64,000 nucleotides of DNA from Bacteroidales bacterium (lineage in GTDB: Bacteria; Bacteroidota; Bacteroidia; Bacteroidales; Muribaculaceae). Numbering within the stretch: the stretch's first letter is position 1; each line of letters opens with the position of its first letter. The translations under genes and the position numbers were made by a program. The DNA lies in the NCBI GenBank assembly GCA_014800845.1, contig JAAVFJ010000003.1, positions 1 through 64,000 on the forward strand, given 5' to 3'. Shown here one piece after another: positions 32,490 to 41,820 of the stretch. Below the pieces are notes generated by a model. It saw nothing but the letters and a program-made list of their open reading frames with translations. It did no database searches and was not told the origin of the DNA.

Positions 32490-33434
32490 ATGAGACAAAA
32501 TCAACATAACGGGGGCTGGAAGCCTGATGTAATAGAGCGCGCTGAGAACCGCGGCGATGCACCCGTGGAGCTCCTTGCGTTTATGACCAAGGCCTTCCCC
32601 TCGCTTAACCGCACGCGACTTAAGTCGCTGCTCAAGTATGGTCAGGTGCGAGTGACCGGATACCCTTCGCCGCGCCATGACACTCCTGTGGAGCCGGGCG
32701 CCGTAGTGGAAATCAACCACACACGTCCCTTTGCCACCTTCAAGCATCCGCGCATGAAGCTGGTCTATGAGGATGACGACGTGATAGTAATCAACAAGGG
32801 CTACGGATTGCTCTCCATGGGCACCGACACCGGACGCCAGAGTGAGACGGCCTACTCCATTCTGCGTGATTACGTGAAGAAGCAGCATCCCGGCAACAAG
32901 GTGTTCATAGTGCACCGCCTGGATCGCGACACCTCCGGCCTGATGATGTTTGCCCGCACCGAGGAGGCCAAGGAGGCTATGCAGCACAATTGGAATAATA
33001 TGGTGCTGGAACGCAACTATCTGGCTGTGCTCGAGGGTGTGGTCGAGGAGGACAGCGGCGTGATCCGCTCCAACCTCGACGAGAATTCCCGGTTTGAGGT
33101 CTACACCACTCATCAGAAGGGTAAGGGCAAACTGGCCGTTACGCGCTACAAGGTGCTGGAGCGCGGCAGTGGCTACTCTCTGGTGCAGTTCTCGCTCGAC
33201 ACCGGCCGTAAGAATCAGATACGTGTGCATGCCTCCGACCTGGGGCACCCCATAGTGGGCGACCGTAAATATGGCGCGCAGGCGTCGCCCATCCATCGCC
33301 TTGCGCTTCATGCCCGTTCACTGAAGTTCGCGCATCCCGTAACCCGCAAACTCATGGAGTTTTCCCTGCCGGTGCCCACCCGCTTCGCCGGCTTGATTAA
33401 AAGTGGGGTGTTAAAGAAAAGTGCTGATAAATAA
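32490..33434 (+). CDS. RluD-family pseudouridine synthase
   Basis: The RNA-modifying enzyme has an S4-like N-terminus (PSLNRTRLKSLLKYGQVRVTG) and a pseudouridine-synthase core: VYEDDDVIVINKGYGLLSM, FIVHRLDRDTSGLMMFAR (catalytic Asp in HRLDRDTSG), and SLDTGRKNQIRVH...HPIVGDRKYG. The 314-residue start MRQNQHNGG at 32490 is chosen over the ORF-track start at 32265, which precedes the promoter. The target uridines (23S rRNA or tRNA) cannot be told from sequence. purE starts 9 bp after it. Confidence 0.92.
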   Translation: MRQNQHNGGWKPDVIERAENRGDAPVELLAFMTKAFPSLNRTRLKSLLKYGQVRVTGYPSPRHDTPVEPGAVVEINHTRPFATFKHPRMKLVYEDDDVIVINKGYGLLSMGTDTGRQSETAYSILRDYVKKQHPGNKVFIVHRLDRDTSGLMMFARTEEAKEAMQHNWNNMVLERNYLAVLEGVVEEDSGVIRSNLDENSRFEVYTTHQKGKGKLAVTRYKVLERGSGYSLVQFSLDTGRKNQIRVHASDLGHPIVGDRKYGAQASPIHRLALHARSLKFAHPVTRKLMEFSLPVPTRFAGLIKSGVLKKSADK

Positions 33435-33443
33435 TAAAGAGAT

Positions 33444-33950
33444 ATGAAACCTATCGTAAGTATCATAATGGGTAGCACCTCTGACCTTCCCGTCATGGAG
33501 AAAGCTGCTCAGTATTTTGACCAACTTGAAATACCCTTTGAAATGCTGGCTCTCTCGGCTCACCGCACTCCCCGCGAGGTCGAGGAGTTTGCCTCCGGCG
33601 CCGAGGCACGCGGCATCAAGGTAATCATTGCCGCTGCCGGCATGGCTGCCCATCTGGGTGGCGTGATAGCATCGCTGACATCCCTGCCCGTGATCGGTGT
33701 GCCTATCCGCAGCTCCTTTGATGGCCTTGATTCCCTGCTTGCAATCGTGCAGATGCCTCCCGGCATTCCGGTGGCAACTGTGGGTGTCAACGGTGCGCTC
33801 AACGCCGCCGTGCTCGCTTCGCAGATTATAGCCCTTTCCGATGATGCCGTCAGAGAGCGCGTGCATGACTACAAGCAGGGCCTCACCGCCAAGATTGTAA
33901 AGGCTAACGCGGACCTGGCCGAGGTTAAGTATAACTTTAAGACAAATTAA
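33444..33950 (+). CDS. purE: N5-carboxyaminoimidazole ribonucleotide mutase
   Basis: PurE converts N5-CAIR to CAIR in purine synthesis. The 168-residue product begins VSIIMGSTSDLPVMEKAAQYF (phosphate loop, GSxSD). It continues with ALSAHRTPREVEEF (catalytic His), IIAAAGMAAHLGGVIAS, PVIGVPIRSSFDGLDSLLAIVQMPPGIPVATVGVNGA. Length is normal for bacterial class I PurE. Its stop overlaps the ispG ATG (TAATG). Confidence 0.95.
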   Translation: MKPIVSIIMGSTSDLPVMEKAAQYFDQLEIPFEMLALSAHRTPREVEEFASGAEARGIKVIIAAAGMAAHLGGVIASLTSLPVIGVPIRSSFDGLDSLLAIVQMPPGIPVATVGVNGALNAAVLASQIIALSDDAVRERVHDYKQGLTAKIVKANADLAEVKYNFKTN

Positions 33951-35539
33951 TGAGCCGTTATAATTATGTGCGTCGCCCCTCACGCGAGGTGAGAATAGGG
34001 GGCCTCAAGATCGGCGGTGAAAACGCGGTGAGGGTGCAGAGCATGACCAACCGCAACACCAACGATGTGGAGGCATGCGTGGAGCAGTCTCTGCGCATTG
34101 CCGATGCCGGTGGTGAGCTCGTGCGCCTGACCACTCAGGGTGTCAAGGAGGCTACCAATATCGGGCTGGTGCGCGAAGCTCTGCGTGAGCGCGGCTGCGA
34201 GGTGCCCATCGTGGCTGATGTGCATTTCAACCCCAAGGCCGCCTTCAAGGCTGCCACCACGTGTGACAAGGTGCGCATAAATCCCGGCAACTTCGTGGAT
34301 GCCGCCCGCACATTTAAGAAGCTGACATTCACCGACGAGGAGTATGCCGGCGAGCTTGATCGCATACGCCGCTCGCTCATACCCTTCCTGGACCTTTGCC
34401 GTGAAAATGGCACGGCAATACGTCTGGGCGTTAACCACGGCTCCCTGTCAGATCGCATCATGAGCCGCTACGGCGACACTCCCGCCGGCATGACGGAGAG
34501 TGTGATGGAGTATCTGCGCATCTGCAGAGAGGCTGATTTCCACAACATAGTCATCTCCATAAAAGCGTCGAACACGGCGGTGATGGTGGAGACCGTACGC
34601 ACCCTCGTGGCGGCTATGGATGAGGAGGACATGCACTATCCGCTTCACCTCGGCGTGACTGAAGCCGGCGATGGCGAGGATGGACGCATCAAGAGCGCTG
34701 TGGGCATAGGCACACTGCTGGCCGAGGGGCTCGGTGACACTATCCGCGTGAGTCTGAGCGAGGAGCCGGAAGCCGAAATTCCTGTGGCAAAGGCGCTTGT
34801 GGAGCATATCTGCACCCGCGGCGGCCATAAACCTGTGGTGGAGCCTGCTCAGGGGGAGGTGCCCGAGCTGCGAGTACAGAAAGTAGTGGCAGCTACCGCC
34901 GACTATCCGGAGCTCCCTTGCGATTGGCGCGAGATTGATGCCGCCTCTGAAGTGATGCCCACAGATGACGCTCCCGTCATCCTGACATCCTCCAACCTCA
35001 ACGCCCCCGGTGAGATGCTCAGCTTCATCGTGCGCTATCGTCAGAATGGAGGCAAAGCTCCCGTGATTGTGAAGCTGACCTATGCGGACGCTGACGTGGC
35101 TGACGTGCAGCTCAAAGCCGCCGCCGACTTCGGCACCCTGCTGCTCAATGGCTATGCCGATGGTATCCTGCTCGATGCTCCGGCATTGACCCGCGAACAG
35201 ATAGCTGCCACGGAGCTTGCCATTCTGCAGGCTGCCCGTCTGCGATTCACGAAGACGGAGTACATAGCGTGTCCCGGATGCGGACGCACCCTCTTTGACC
35301 TGCAGGGCACTCTGAAAGCCGTGAAGGAGGCCACCGCCCACCTGCCCGGTGTGAAAATCGGTGTGATGGGCTGCATAGTCAACGGCCCCGGTGAAATGGC
35401 CGATGCCGACTACGGCTACGTAGGAGCTGCCGCAGGCCGCGTAAGCCTCTACCGCGGCAAAGAATGTGTAGAAAAAAATATCCCTCAGGAGGAAGCCATC
35501 GGCCGTCTACTTGCCCTGATAGCCGCCGACACTAAGTAA
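33950..35539 (+). CDS. ispG: 4-hydroxy-3-methylbut-2-enyl diphosphate synthase
   Basis: IspG is the [4Fe-4S] enzyme of the MEP isoprenoid pathway. The 529-residue product has the TIM-barrel part (VRVQSMTNRNTNDVEACVEQ, VADVHFNPKAAF, KVRINPGNF) and a large insert (about 280-430) absent from the ~370-residue E. coli enzyme, as in the three-domain Bacteroidota/plant type. The C-terminal cluster domain shows CPGCGRTLFD and GCIVNGPGEMADADYG, supplying the three Cys ligands. It is last in the operon, followed by a strong terminator. Confidence 0.95.
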   Translation: MSRYNYVRRPSREVRIGGLKIGGENAVRVQSMTNRNTNDVEACVEQSLRIADAGGELVRLTTQGVKEATNIGLVREALRERGCEVPIVADVHFNPKAAFKAATTCDKVRINPGNFVDAARTFKKLTFTDEEYAGELDRIRRSLIPFLDLCRENGTAIRLGVNHGSLSDRIMSRYGDTPAGMTESVMEYLRICREADFHNIVISIKASNTAVMVETVRTLVAAMDEEDMHYPLHLGVTEAGDGEDGRIKSAVGIGTLLAEGLGDTIRVSLSEEPEAEIPVAKALVEHICTRGGHKPVVEPAQGEVPELRVQKVVAATADYPELPCDWREIDAASEVMPTDDAPVILTSSNLNAPGEMLSFIVRYRQNGGKAPVIVKLTYADADVADVQLKAAADFGTLLLNGYADGILLDAPALTREQIAATELAILQAARLRFTKTEYIACPGCGRTLFDLQGTLKAVKEATAHLPGVKIGVMGCIVNGPGEMADADYGYVGAAAGRVSLYRGKECVEKNIPQEEAIGRLLALIAADTK

Positions 35540-35560
35540 TCCGAGTCGATTAGAAATGAA

Positions 35561-35605
35561 TGATGCGCGATACGCCGGGGTCGGCGAGTCGCGCATCAGT
35601 TTTTG
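35561..35605. terminator. Terminator between ispG and topA
   Basis: TGATGCGCGA pairs perfectly with TCGCGCATCA, with an inner CGCC/GGCG stem, and GTTTTTGAG follows on the plus strand. It lies between convergent genes and can serve both. Confidence 0.85.
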
Positions 35606-35638
35606 AGTTAGTGTTGTCAGTGAAATATGTTGGACATA

Positions 35639-37999
35639 CTACTTTTTTGCGGCCTTTTTGCGGGTGGCGCGGGGCTTGGCGGGTGCTTCGTCCTGCTCTT
35701 TCATTATCTTTTGGGCTTCTTCTGCGGTCAGAGAGGCGGCGTCGGTGCCTTTGGGGAGCTTGTAGTTCACGGCTTTTTTGGCGCCGAGGGGTTTGAAAGC
35801 CAGATAGGGACCAAAGCGGCCGTTGAGTGCCTGAAGTCCGGGCACCTCCGGGAAGTCCTTGATGATTTTTGAGGCGTCGTCAGCCCGTTTCTTCTCAATG
35901 AGCTCAATGGCCTGCTGGAGCGTGATGCCCTGCGGAGTGAGCTCCTTGGGGATGGACACGAATTTGGAGTCGTGGCGGATATAGGGACCGAAACGGCCGA
36001 TGGCGGCCACCACTGTTTTGCCTTCGAAATCGCCGAGTGTGCGGGGGAGTTCAAAGAGCTTCAGAGCCTCGTCGAGGGTGATTGTGGCTATGCTCTGGCC
36101 GTCGAGCAGCGATGCAAACTGAGGCTTCTCCTCATCGTCGGTCGAGCCTATCTGCACCATGGGGCCGAAGCGGCCTATCTTCACGCTCACGGGGCGTCCG
36201 GTTTTGGGGTCAGTGCCGAGGGCGCGTTCACCCACCTTGTGCTCCATGCGCATGGTGTTGATTTTCTGAATGTCGGGATGGAATCCCTTGTAGAAGTCAT
36301 CAATCTCCTTGTGCCAGCCGAGAGAACCCTCGGCAATCTCGTCAAACTTCTCCTCGATGCGCGCGGTGAAGTTGTAATCAAGTATGTCGGGGAAATACTC
36401 GGTGAGGAAGTCGTTGACAACCATGCCGATATCAGTGGGCACGAGGCGCCCCTTGTCGGAGCCGGTGGTCTCGGTGTCAGTGGCGGTGCTGATGCCGGCG
36501 GGGGTAAGGGTGATTACTTTATACTCGCGCTTCACACCCTCCTTCTCGCCGCGCTCCACATAGTCGCGGCTCTGGATGGTGCTGATTGTGGGGGCGTAAG
36601 TGGAGGGGCGACCGATGCCGAGTTCCTCCATCTTTTTCACCAGCGAAGCCTCATTGTAGCGGGCGGGTGCCTGCGTGAAGCGTTCGGTGGCGGTGATGGT
36701 TTCGGCGGAGAGGCGAGTGCCCACCGGGAGCGAGGGGAGCGAATAGGGAGCGTTGCCCTCACCCTCTATGGCGTAAGCCTTCAGGAAGCCCTCAAACTTG
36801 ATGACCTCGCCGTGGGCCACGAAATTCTTTCCGTCGCACACAATAGCGGGTGCGGCCGGGGTGATGCTGATGTCGAGAGTGGTTTTCTCAATGCGGGCGT
36901 CGGCCATCTGCGAGGCGAGCGTGCGCATGCGTATAAGGTGATACAGACGCTTCTCCTGGGGGGTGCCTTCAATATCCCTGTTGGCTACGTATGTGGGGCG
37001 GATTGCCTCGTGGGCCTCTTGCGCGCCCTTGCTTTTGGTGTGGTAATGACGCACGTGGAGGTACTCTTCGCCATACTGTTCTGTCACCAATGAGGAGATA
37101 TCCTTGATGGCCAGGTCGGAGAGGTTGAGCGAGTCGGTACGCATGTAGGTGATGTGACCGGCCTCGTAGAGCTGCTGAGCCACACGCATGGTCTGCGACA
37201 CGGTGAATCCGAGCTTGCGGGCCGCTTCCTGCTGCAGTGTCGAGGTGGTGAAGGGGGGAGCCGGCGAGCGGTGTATGGGTTTAACGGTTACTTCTTCCAC
37301 TGTAAATGTGGCCTCCTTGCAGGCTTCGAGCAGCTGCAAGGCCTCCTGTTCAGACTCCAGGCGGGTGTTGAGCTCACTGCGCAGCGGGGCGGGCGACGAG
37401 GGTATGCCGAAAGAGCCGGTCACACGGAAGAAGGGTTGCGGCGTGAAGGCGGCAATCTCCTTTTCGCGTTCGCAGATGAGGCGCACGGCCACACTCTGCA
37501 CGCGGCCTGCCGAGAGGGCGGGCTTGATTTTGCGCCAGAGCACCGGCGAGAGCTCAAAGCCCACGATGCGGTCAAGCACGCGGCGGGCCTGCTGCGCGTT
37601 TACGCGGTCAAGGTCTATGGTGCGCGGGTTCTCAAGCGCGTGGACTATGGCCGGTTTAGTTATTTCGTGGAAAACGATTCGATGGGTTGTAGCCGGGTCG
37701 AGATTGAGTACCTCGGCCAGATGCCAGGCTATGGCTTCCCCTTCGCGGTCTTCATCGGAAGCGAGCCAGACCGTGTCTGCCTTTTCAGCCTCGGCACGAA
37801 GCTTGCTTACCAGCTCCTTCTTCTCGGCCGGAATCTCATATATAGGTTCGTAGTTGCTGTCTACGTCAATGCTGAAGTCCTTTTTGCGCAAATCGCGAAT
37901 ATGACCGAAACTGGACATGACCTTATAGTCAGGTCCGAGAAATTTTTCGATAGTCTTAGCCTTTGCAGGAGACTCCACTATGATAAGGTTCTTGCTCAT
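35639..37999 (-). CDS. topA: DNA topoisomerase I (type IA)
   Basis: TopA relaxes negative supercoils. From MSKNLIIVESPAKAKTIEKFLG the product is 786 aa. It has a Toprim domain (VWLASDEDREGEAIAWHL, acidic triad), the IA core with active-site Tyr in AGHITYMRTDSLNLS, and GRPSTYAPTISTIQSRDYV. The C-terminus lacks the zinc fingers of E. coli TopA. It has topoisomerase C-terminal repeats instead (GRFGPMVQIG, IGRFGPYIRH, NGRFGPYLAF) and a basic Lys/Ala tail. The track start at 38071 is a GTG within the -7 box (TACTTTTG, 38071-38078), so 37999 is used. Confidence 0.95.
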   Translation of the reverse strand: MSKNLIIVESPAKAKTIEKFLGPDYKVMSSFGHIRDLRKKDFSIDVDSNYEPIYEIPAEKKELVSKLRAEAEKADTVWLASDEDREGEAIAWHLAEVLNLDPATTHRIVFHEITKPAIVHALENPRTIDLDRVNAQQARRVLDRIVGFELSPVLWRKIKPALSAGRVQSVAVRLICEREKEIAAFTPQPFFRVTGSFGIPSSPAPLRSELNTRLESEQEALQLLEACKEATFTVEEVTVKPIHRSPAPPFTTSTLQQEAARKLGFTVSQTMRVAQQLYEAGHITYMRTDSLNLSDLAIKDISSLVTEQYGEEYLHVRHYHTKSKGAQEAHEAIRPTYVANRDIEGTPQEKRLYHLIRMRTLASQMADARIEKTTLDISITPAAPAIVCDGKNFVAHGEVIKFEGFLKAYAIEGEGNAPYSLPSLPVGTRLSAETITATERFTQAPARYNEASLVKKMEELGIGRPSTYAPTISTIQSRDYVERGEKEGVKREYKVITLTPAGISTATDTETTGSDKGRLVPTDIGMVVNDFLTEYFPDILDYNFTARIEEKFDEIAEGSLGWHKEIDDFYKGFHPDIQKINTMRMEHKVGERALGTDPKTGRPVSVKIGRFGPMVQIGSTDDEEKPQFASLLDGQSIATITLDEALKLFELPRTLGDFEGKTVVAAIGRFGPYIRHDSKFVSIPKELTPQGITLQQAIELIEKKRADDASKIIKDFPEVPGLQALNGRFGPYLAFKPLGAKKAVNYKLPKGTDAASLTAEEAQKIMKEQDEAPAKPRATRKKAAKK

Positions 38000-38156
38000 G
38001 AGTTTAAAACATTGCATATCAAGGCCCCGGCTGGGAGCCTTTAAAGCCCTTATGGCTGCAATTTCGGCCACAAAAGTACTAAAAATTTTTTAAATGCTCT
38101 ATTTTTTAAACTCACAGCCCCCCGATTTGTTCATTTCCCCCTGTAAGTAGTGGCGG

Positions 38157-38420
38157 TTACTGGTATGCCCAGAGGTTGGTTGCGGCGGGTTGCTGTGTGG
38201 GTTTTACGTAGAGCATGAGGGGGCGGTCCAGGGTCCATCCGCGCGACATGTTGCGGATGGCCAGGCGCGCGAGCCCCGAGGCGTGGGGCACCATGGCGCG
38301 CAGCGCGGCGATGATGGAGGGCACGGAGGGGAAGCGGTCGCGTGTGATTTCGGCCACGGTGCGCCCATGCAGCGTCAGACGGGCGTGAAGAGTATCGGTG
38401 TAATCAAGTCGTTGTGTCAT
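38157..38420 (-). CDS. Hypothetical 87-residue protein
   Basis: The protein (MTQRLDYTDTLHARLTLHGRTVAEITRDRF...) has no signal peptide or membrane helix and mixes short beta-like and helical segments (VPSIIAALRAMVP, GLARLAIRNMSRGW). No family was recognised. A -7 box TAACTTTG lies on the minus strand at 38475-38482, and a hairpin with a T-run sits between it and the ATG. It is downstream of dcp on the same strand. It is plausible as a real gene, but coding support is modest. Confidence 0.5.
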   Translation of the reverse strand: MTQRLDYTDTLHARLTLHGRTVAEITRDRFPSVPSIIAALRAMVPHASGLARLAIRNMSRGWTLDRPLMLYVKPTQQPAATNLWAYQ

Positions 38421-38431
38421 AACAGTTACGG

Positions 38432-38475
38432 TAAAAAATTAGCATCAGCCTCCCGATGGTGCGGGAAACTGATGC
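38432..38475 (-). terminator. Hairpin with T-run, dcp terminator or attenuator
   Basis: On the minus strand GCATCAG..TCCCG pairs with CGGGA..CTGATGC around a 6-nt loop and is followed by TAATTTTTTAC. It lies 53 bp after the dcp stop. The first arm begins right at the end of a -7 box (TAACTTTG, 38475-38482), so a transcript from that box would meet the terminator at once. Confidence 0.65.
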
Positions 38476-38527
38476 AAAGTTACGACACGTGGTGTGCCGA
38501 CTGCCGGCACACATGTGTTAAGGAGTG

Positions 38528-40660
38528 TTATTTTGAGGCGGGGGTTAGGCCACGCAGGCGGAGAAGGGCTGCGGGGTCGGGCTTGTGGCCGCGGAAACGC
38601 ACGAAGAGGGTCATGGGATCTTCGGTGTCGCCGCTCTCAAGAATGTTTTTCTTGAAGGATGCGGCTGTCTTGGGATCGAAGATGCCCTTCTGCTCAAAGA
38701 GTTCCCAGGCGTCGGCTTCGAGCACCTGTGCCCAGAGATAGGTGTAATAGCCCGCGGCGTAACCTTCGTCGCCGAAGATGTGCTTGAAGTAGGGTGAGCG
38801 GTAGCGGAAGGTGAGCTCTGCGGGCAAACCGATTTCGTTTGCGAAGTTCTGCTCGAACTCAGCCACATTCACCTCATCGGGGTTCTGACGAGCCCAAGCC
38901 AGGTCAAGCAGAGCGGCTGCGGCCAGTTCGGTGGCAGCGAAGCCTTGGCCGAATTTTGAAGCCTCTTCCATCTTGGTTATGAGCTCTGCGGGCATAGGTT
39001 CGCCGGTCTGGTAATGCTTGGCGTAGACGGCGAGCACCTCGGGAGCGGTGGCCCAATGCTCGTTGATCTGTGAGCACATCTCTACGTAGTCGCGGTCCAC
39101 GTTAGTGCCTGCCAGTGAGCGGTAAGGAGCCTGGGTGAGCATGCCCTGCAGTGCGTGGCCAAACTCATGGAAGGTGGTCTCCACCTCATCGAGCGTGAGC
39201 AGCGAGGGGTTGTCGGCAGTGGGGGGAGTGAAGTTGCCTACGTTGTAGACGATGGGGCGCTTCATAGAGCCGTCGCCATAGAGGCCGGCGCTCTGCAGCT
39301 GTTCCATCCAGGCGCCCTGCACCTTGGTGGCGCGGGGGAAGTAGTCAGTCATGAAGACAGACACGTGCTGTCCCTTGTTGTCGGTGATGTCGTAGACGGT
39401 CACTTCGTCCATATACTTGGGGGCGTCGGGCATCTCGGTGAAGTTTATGCCGTAGAGCTTGTTGGCGGAATACTTGAGGCCGTCGAGCACGTGAGAGAGT
39501 TCGAAATAGGGCTGAATATCAGCATCGGTCAGGTTGTATTTCTGCTCCTTAACCTTGCCCAAATAGTAGTAATAGTCCCAGGGCTGAATCTTGAAATCGG
39601 CGCCGTTGGCATCGGCGAAAGCCTGCATTTCGGCTACCTCCTCCTTCACGCGGCCCTTTGCAGGCTCGTAGACCTTCATGAGCAATTCCTCGGCAGCTTC
39701 GGGGGTCTTGGCCATAACGCGAGAGGTCATGAGCTGAGCGAAATTGTCGAAGCCCATCAGCTTGGCTTTTTCGGCGCGCAGCTTGATGATTTGCTCGATT
39801 ACGGGGATGTTGGAGTTCTCGCCGGTAGATGCCAGCGAGGTGTAGCCCTTCCACATGGCTTCACGCAGGCCGCGGTTGTCGGCATACTGGAGCACGGGGA
39901 GGCGGCTGGGAGCATGGAGGGTGAAGATGTAGAGACCATCGAGGCCGCGGGCCTTGGCAGTCTCGGCAGCGGTGGCTATGGTTGAGGCGGGGAGACCGGC
40001 CAGGTCAGCTTTGTCGTAGACCACGATTGAGAAATCGTTGGTAGCTTTGAGCAGGTTCTTGGTGAACTGCATGTAGAGCTTGGTCAGCTCATCGTTGACC
40101 TGTACCAGGCGAGCCTTGTTTTCAGGGGAAAGGGCGGCGCCACCCTCGGCAAACTGGCGATAGTATTTCTCAACCAGGCGTTTCTGCACGGGGTTAAGCT
40201 TGGATTTCTTCAGATTGTCGTAGACGGCCTTTACGCGGGCGAAGAGGGCGTCGTTGAGCATCACATTGTTCTCAGCCTCATTGAAAAGCGGCATGATTTC
40301 CTCACCGAGCTCGGAGATTTCGGGAGTCTTCATTGCTGCATCGTAATGAGAGAACACACCACCCACGCGGTCCAGAATGGGCTGGAGATTTTCAAGCGGG
40401 AGGATAGTGTTTTCAAATGTGGGAGCATCGGGGTTGTTCACGATTTTGGCGATATTGGCCTTCTGCTCTTCAAGACCGGCCTGCACTGCGGGCAGGAAGT
40501 GGGCAGTGGTTATCTGCTCAAAGGGTGGGATTTCGTAGACAGTGGTGTAAGGCTGCAGGAAAGGATTGGCAGCCGCATCAGCTTGCATAGGCAATGAGGT
40601 TGACAGCCCGAGCCCGAGGACCAGAGCTGAAGTTAACAGGAATTTGTGTTTCATTGGCAT
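38528..40660 (-). CDS. dcp: M3-family peptidyl-dipeptidase (Dcp-like)
   Basis: The zinc metallopeptidase releases dipeptides from oligopeptide C-termini. The 710-residue product has a signal peptide (FLLTSALVLGLGLSTSLPMQADAAA), so it is periplasmic. An all-helical N-terminal half and the thimet-oligopeptidase core follow, with VETTFHEFGHALQGML (HExxH) and later ATELAAAALLDLAWA and YYTYLWAQVLEADAWELFEQKG. Length matches Dcp. It may have its own promoter; the EEP gene ends 57 bp upstream. Confidence 0.92.
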   Translation of the reverse strand: MPMKHKFLLTSALVLGLGLSTSLPMQADAAANPFLQPYTTVYEIPPFEQITTAHFLPAVQAGLEEQKANIAKIVNNPDAPTFENTILPLENLQPILDRVGGVFSHYDAAMKTPEISELGEEIMPLFNEAENNVMLNDALFARVKAVYDNLKKSKLNPVQKRLVEKYYRQFAEGGAALSPENKARLVQVNDELTKLYMQFTKNLLKATNDFSIVVYDKADLAGLPASTIATAAETAKARGLDGLYIFTLHAPSRLPVLQYADNRGLREAMWKGYTSLASTGENSNIPVIEQIIKLRAEKAKLMGFDNFAQLMTSRVMAKTPEAAEELLMKVYEPAKGRVKEEVAEMQAFADANGADFKIQPWDYYYYLGKVKEQKYNLTDADIQPYFELSHVLDGLKYSANKLYGINFTEMPDAPKYMDEVTVYDITDNKGQHVSVFMTDYFPRATKVQGAWMEQLQSAGLYGDGSMKRPIVYNVGNFTPPTADNPSLLTLDEVETTFHEFGHALQGMLTQAPYRSLAGTNVDRDYVEMCSQINEHWATAPEVLAVYAKHYQTGEPMPAELITKMEEASKFGQGFAATELAAAALLDLAWARQNPDEVNVAEFEQNFANEIGLPAELTFRYRSPYFKHIFGDEGYAAGYYTYLWAQVLEADAWELFEQKGIFDPKTAASFKKNILESGDTEDPMTLFVRFRGHKPDPAALLRLRGLTPASK

Positions 40661-40717
40661 TGAATAAATAAATGTTGAATTAGTTTAGTTTCTTTTCTGT
40701 GGGGGCGCTTCTCCGCG

Positions 40718-41815
40718 TTACATAAGCTCGAAGTAAGCCGTGAGGGGGAAGTGGTCGGAGGCACGCAGGTCGCCACGTTTTATGTCATAAGGCCTCAGGT
40801 GCCCTTTGTAGAGAATCTGGTCTATATGGAAATAAAGGTGGTGGGCGTTAAAGGTGAAAGTCGGGGCAATGGATGCCTCGCAGAATGCATCGTGGTAGCC
40901 CTCTTTGGTGATAGTGTTGTAAGCATAGGATGCCGGCACATCGTTGAAGTCGCCACATACTATTATGTCACCATCGAGCGTGTCAAGAAATTCGGCGAGT
41001 AATTTGGCTGCACGGGCGCGGTTTTCGAAGGCATGCTTGAGCTTGCCGTAGATTGTGCCGGCAAAGAGGCCAGCCGATTGCTTGACGCTTTCAAAGCCTG
41101 TCTGGTCGGCAAACACGTTGCGTTCGCTGTCCGAGAGACCGTAGGAGGTTAGGTGCACGTTGACCACAGTGACCGGGTGCCCAGGTTTCTCTACCCTCAC
41201 GGCCTCAAACATGAAGTAAGCGAGCGCCGGCTCAGCCTTGGCAGCTATTTTGGTGAGGGGATATTTCGAACGGATGCACACATCGATGTCGCCATTGTAT
41301 GGCTCCACGGTGTAAGGATAGATGTCGGTGATGGCGCGCACCTGCTGTATGGTGGCTCCGTGATGGCGCAGCGCTTCGGCCAGGCTGTAAAGCTCCTGCA
41401 GACAGATCACGTCGGCATTGCTGTTGATGACGTAGTCGAGCGTACGCGATGCGCCTCGCTTCGAGTCATCTATGTCCATACAGTTGTGCACATTATAAGT
41501 AAGTAGCGAAAGAGTGGGGGCTTCCGGCGCGGGCTTCTTGGGGAAGCTCACAGGGAAAACTACCATCAGTGCCGGAATGATTATGATGAGTGCGGCGGCA
41601 CAGAGTTCCGCCATGACATAGCGGCGCCCTATGAGCCAGACTATGCCGACAACAAGGGTGAGCACCGACAGTGCAGGCAGCGACAGACAGATAAGCTGCG
41701 GAAGTGCCCAGACGGAGGGGGGAATGATGTGGGCATATCCACCTATTATGGTGCATATCAGAAGGAAAGCCGTGGCAGTGACAGCGGCTATCTTCGCGGT
41801 CTTACGAGCTTTCAT
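40718..41815 (-). CDS. Membrane-anchored EEP-family phosphohydrolase
   Basis: The 365-residue protein has three N-terminal helices (IAAVTATAFLLICTIIGGYA, LICLSLPALSVLTLVVGIVWLIG, LCAAALIIIIPALMVVF). An endonuclease/exonuclease/phosphatase domain follows: LSLLTYNVHNC, DVICLQEL (metal-binding Glu), VVNVHLTSYGLS, DIIVCGDFNDVPAS (catalytic GDFND) and RASDHFPLTAYF (catalytic His). Substrates in the family range from DNA to phospholipids; the membrane anchor favours an envelope substrate, by inference. It lies 5 bp after the thioredoxin lipoprotein. Confidence 0.88.
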   Translation of the reverse strand: MKARKTAKIAAVTATAFLLICTIIGGYAHIIPPSVWALPQLICLSLPALSVLTLVVGIVWLIGRRYVMAELCAAALIIIIPALMVVFPVSFPKKPAPEAPTLSLLTYNVHNCMDIDDSKRGASRTLDYVINSNADVICLQELYSLAEALRHHGATIQQVRAITDIYPYTVEPYNGDIDVCIRSKYPLTKIAAKAEPALAYFMFEAVRVEKPGHPVTVVNVHLTSYGLSDSERNVFADQTGFESVKQSAGLFAGTIYGKLKHAFENRARAAKLLAEFLDTLDGDIIVCGDFNDVPASYAYNTITKEGYHDAFCEASIAPTFTFNAHHLYFHIDQILYKGHLRPYDIKRGDLRASDHFPLTAYFELM

Positions 41816-41820
41816 GTCGG

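Noticed and set aside
35972-37093. 373-codon plus-strand ORF opposite topA
   Set aside because: Shadow of the topA coding frame; His/Leu/Val-rich low-information product and no motif.
39155-39985. 276-codon plus-strand ORF opposite dcp
   Set aside because: Antisense shadow of the M3 peptidase gene.
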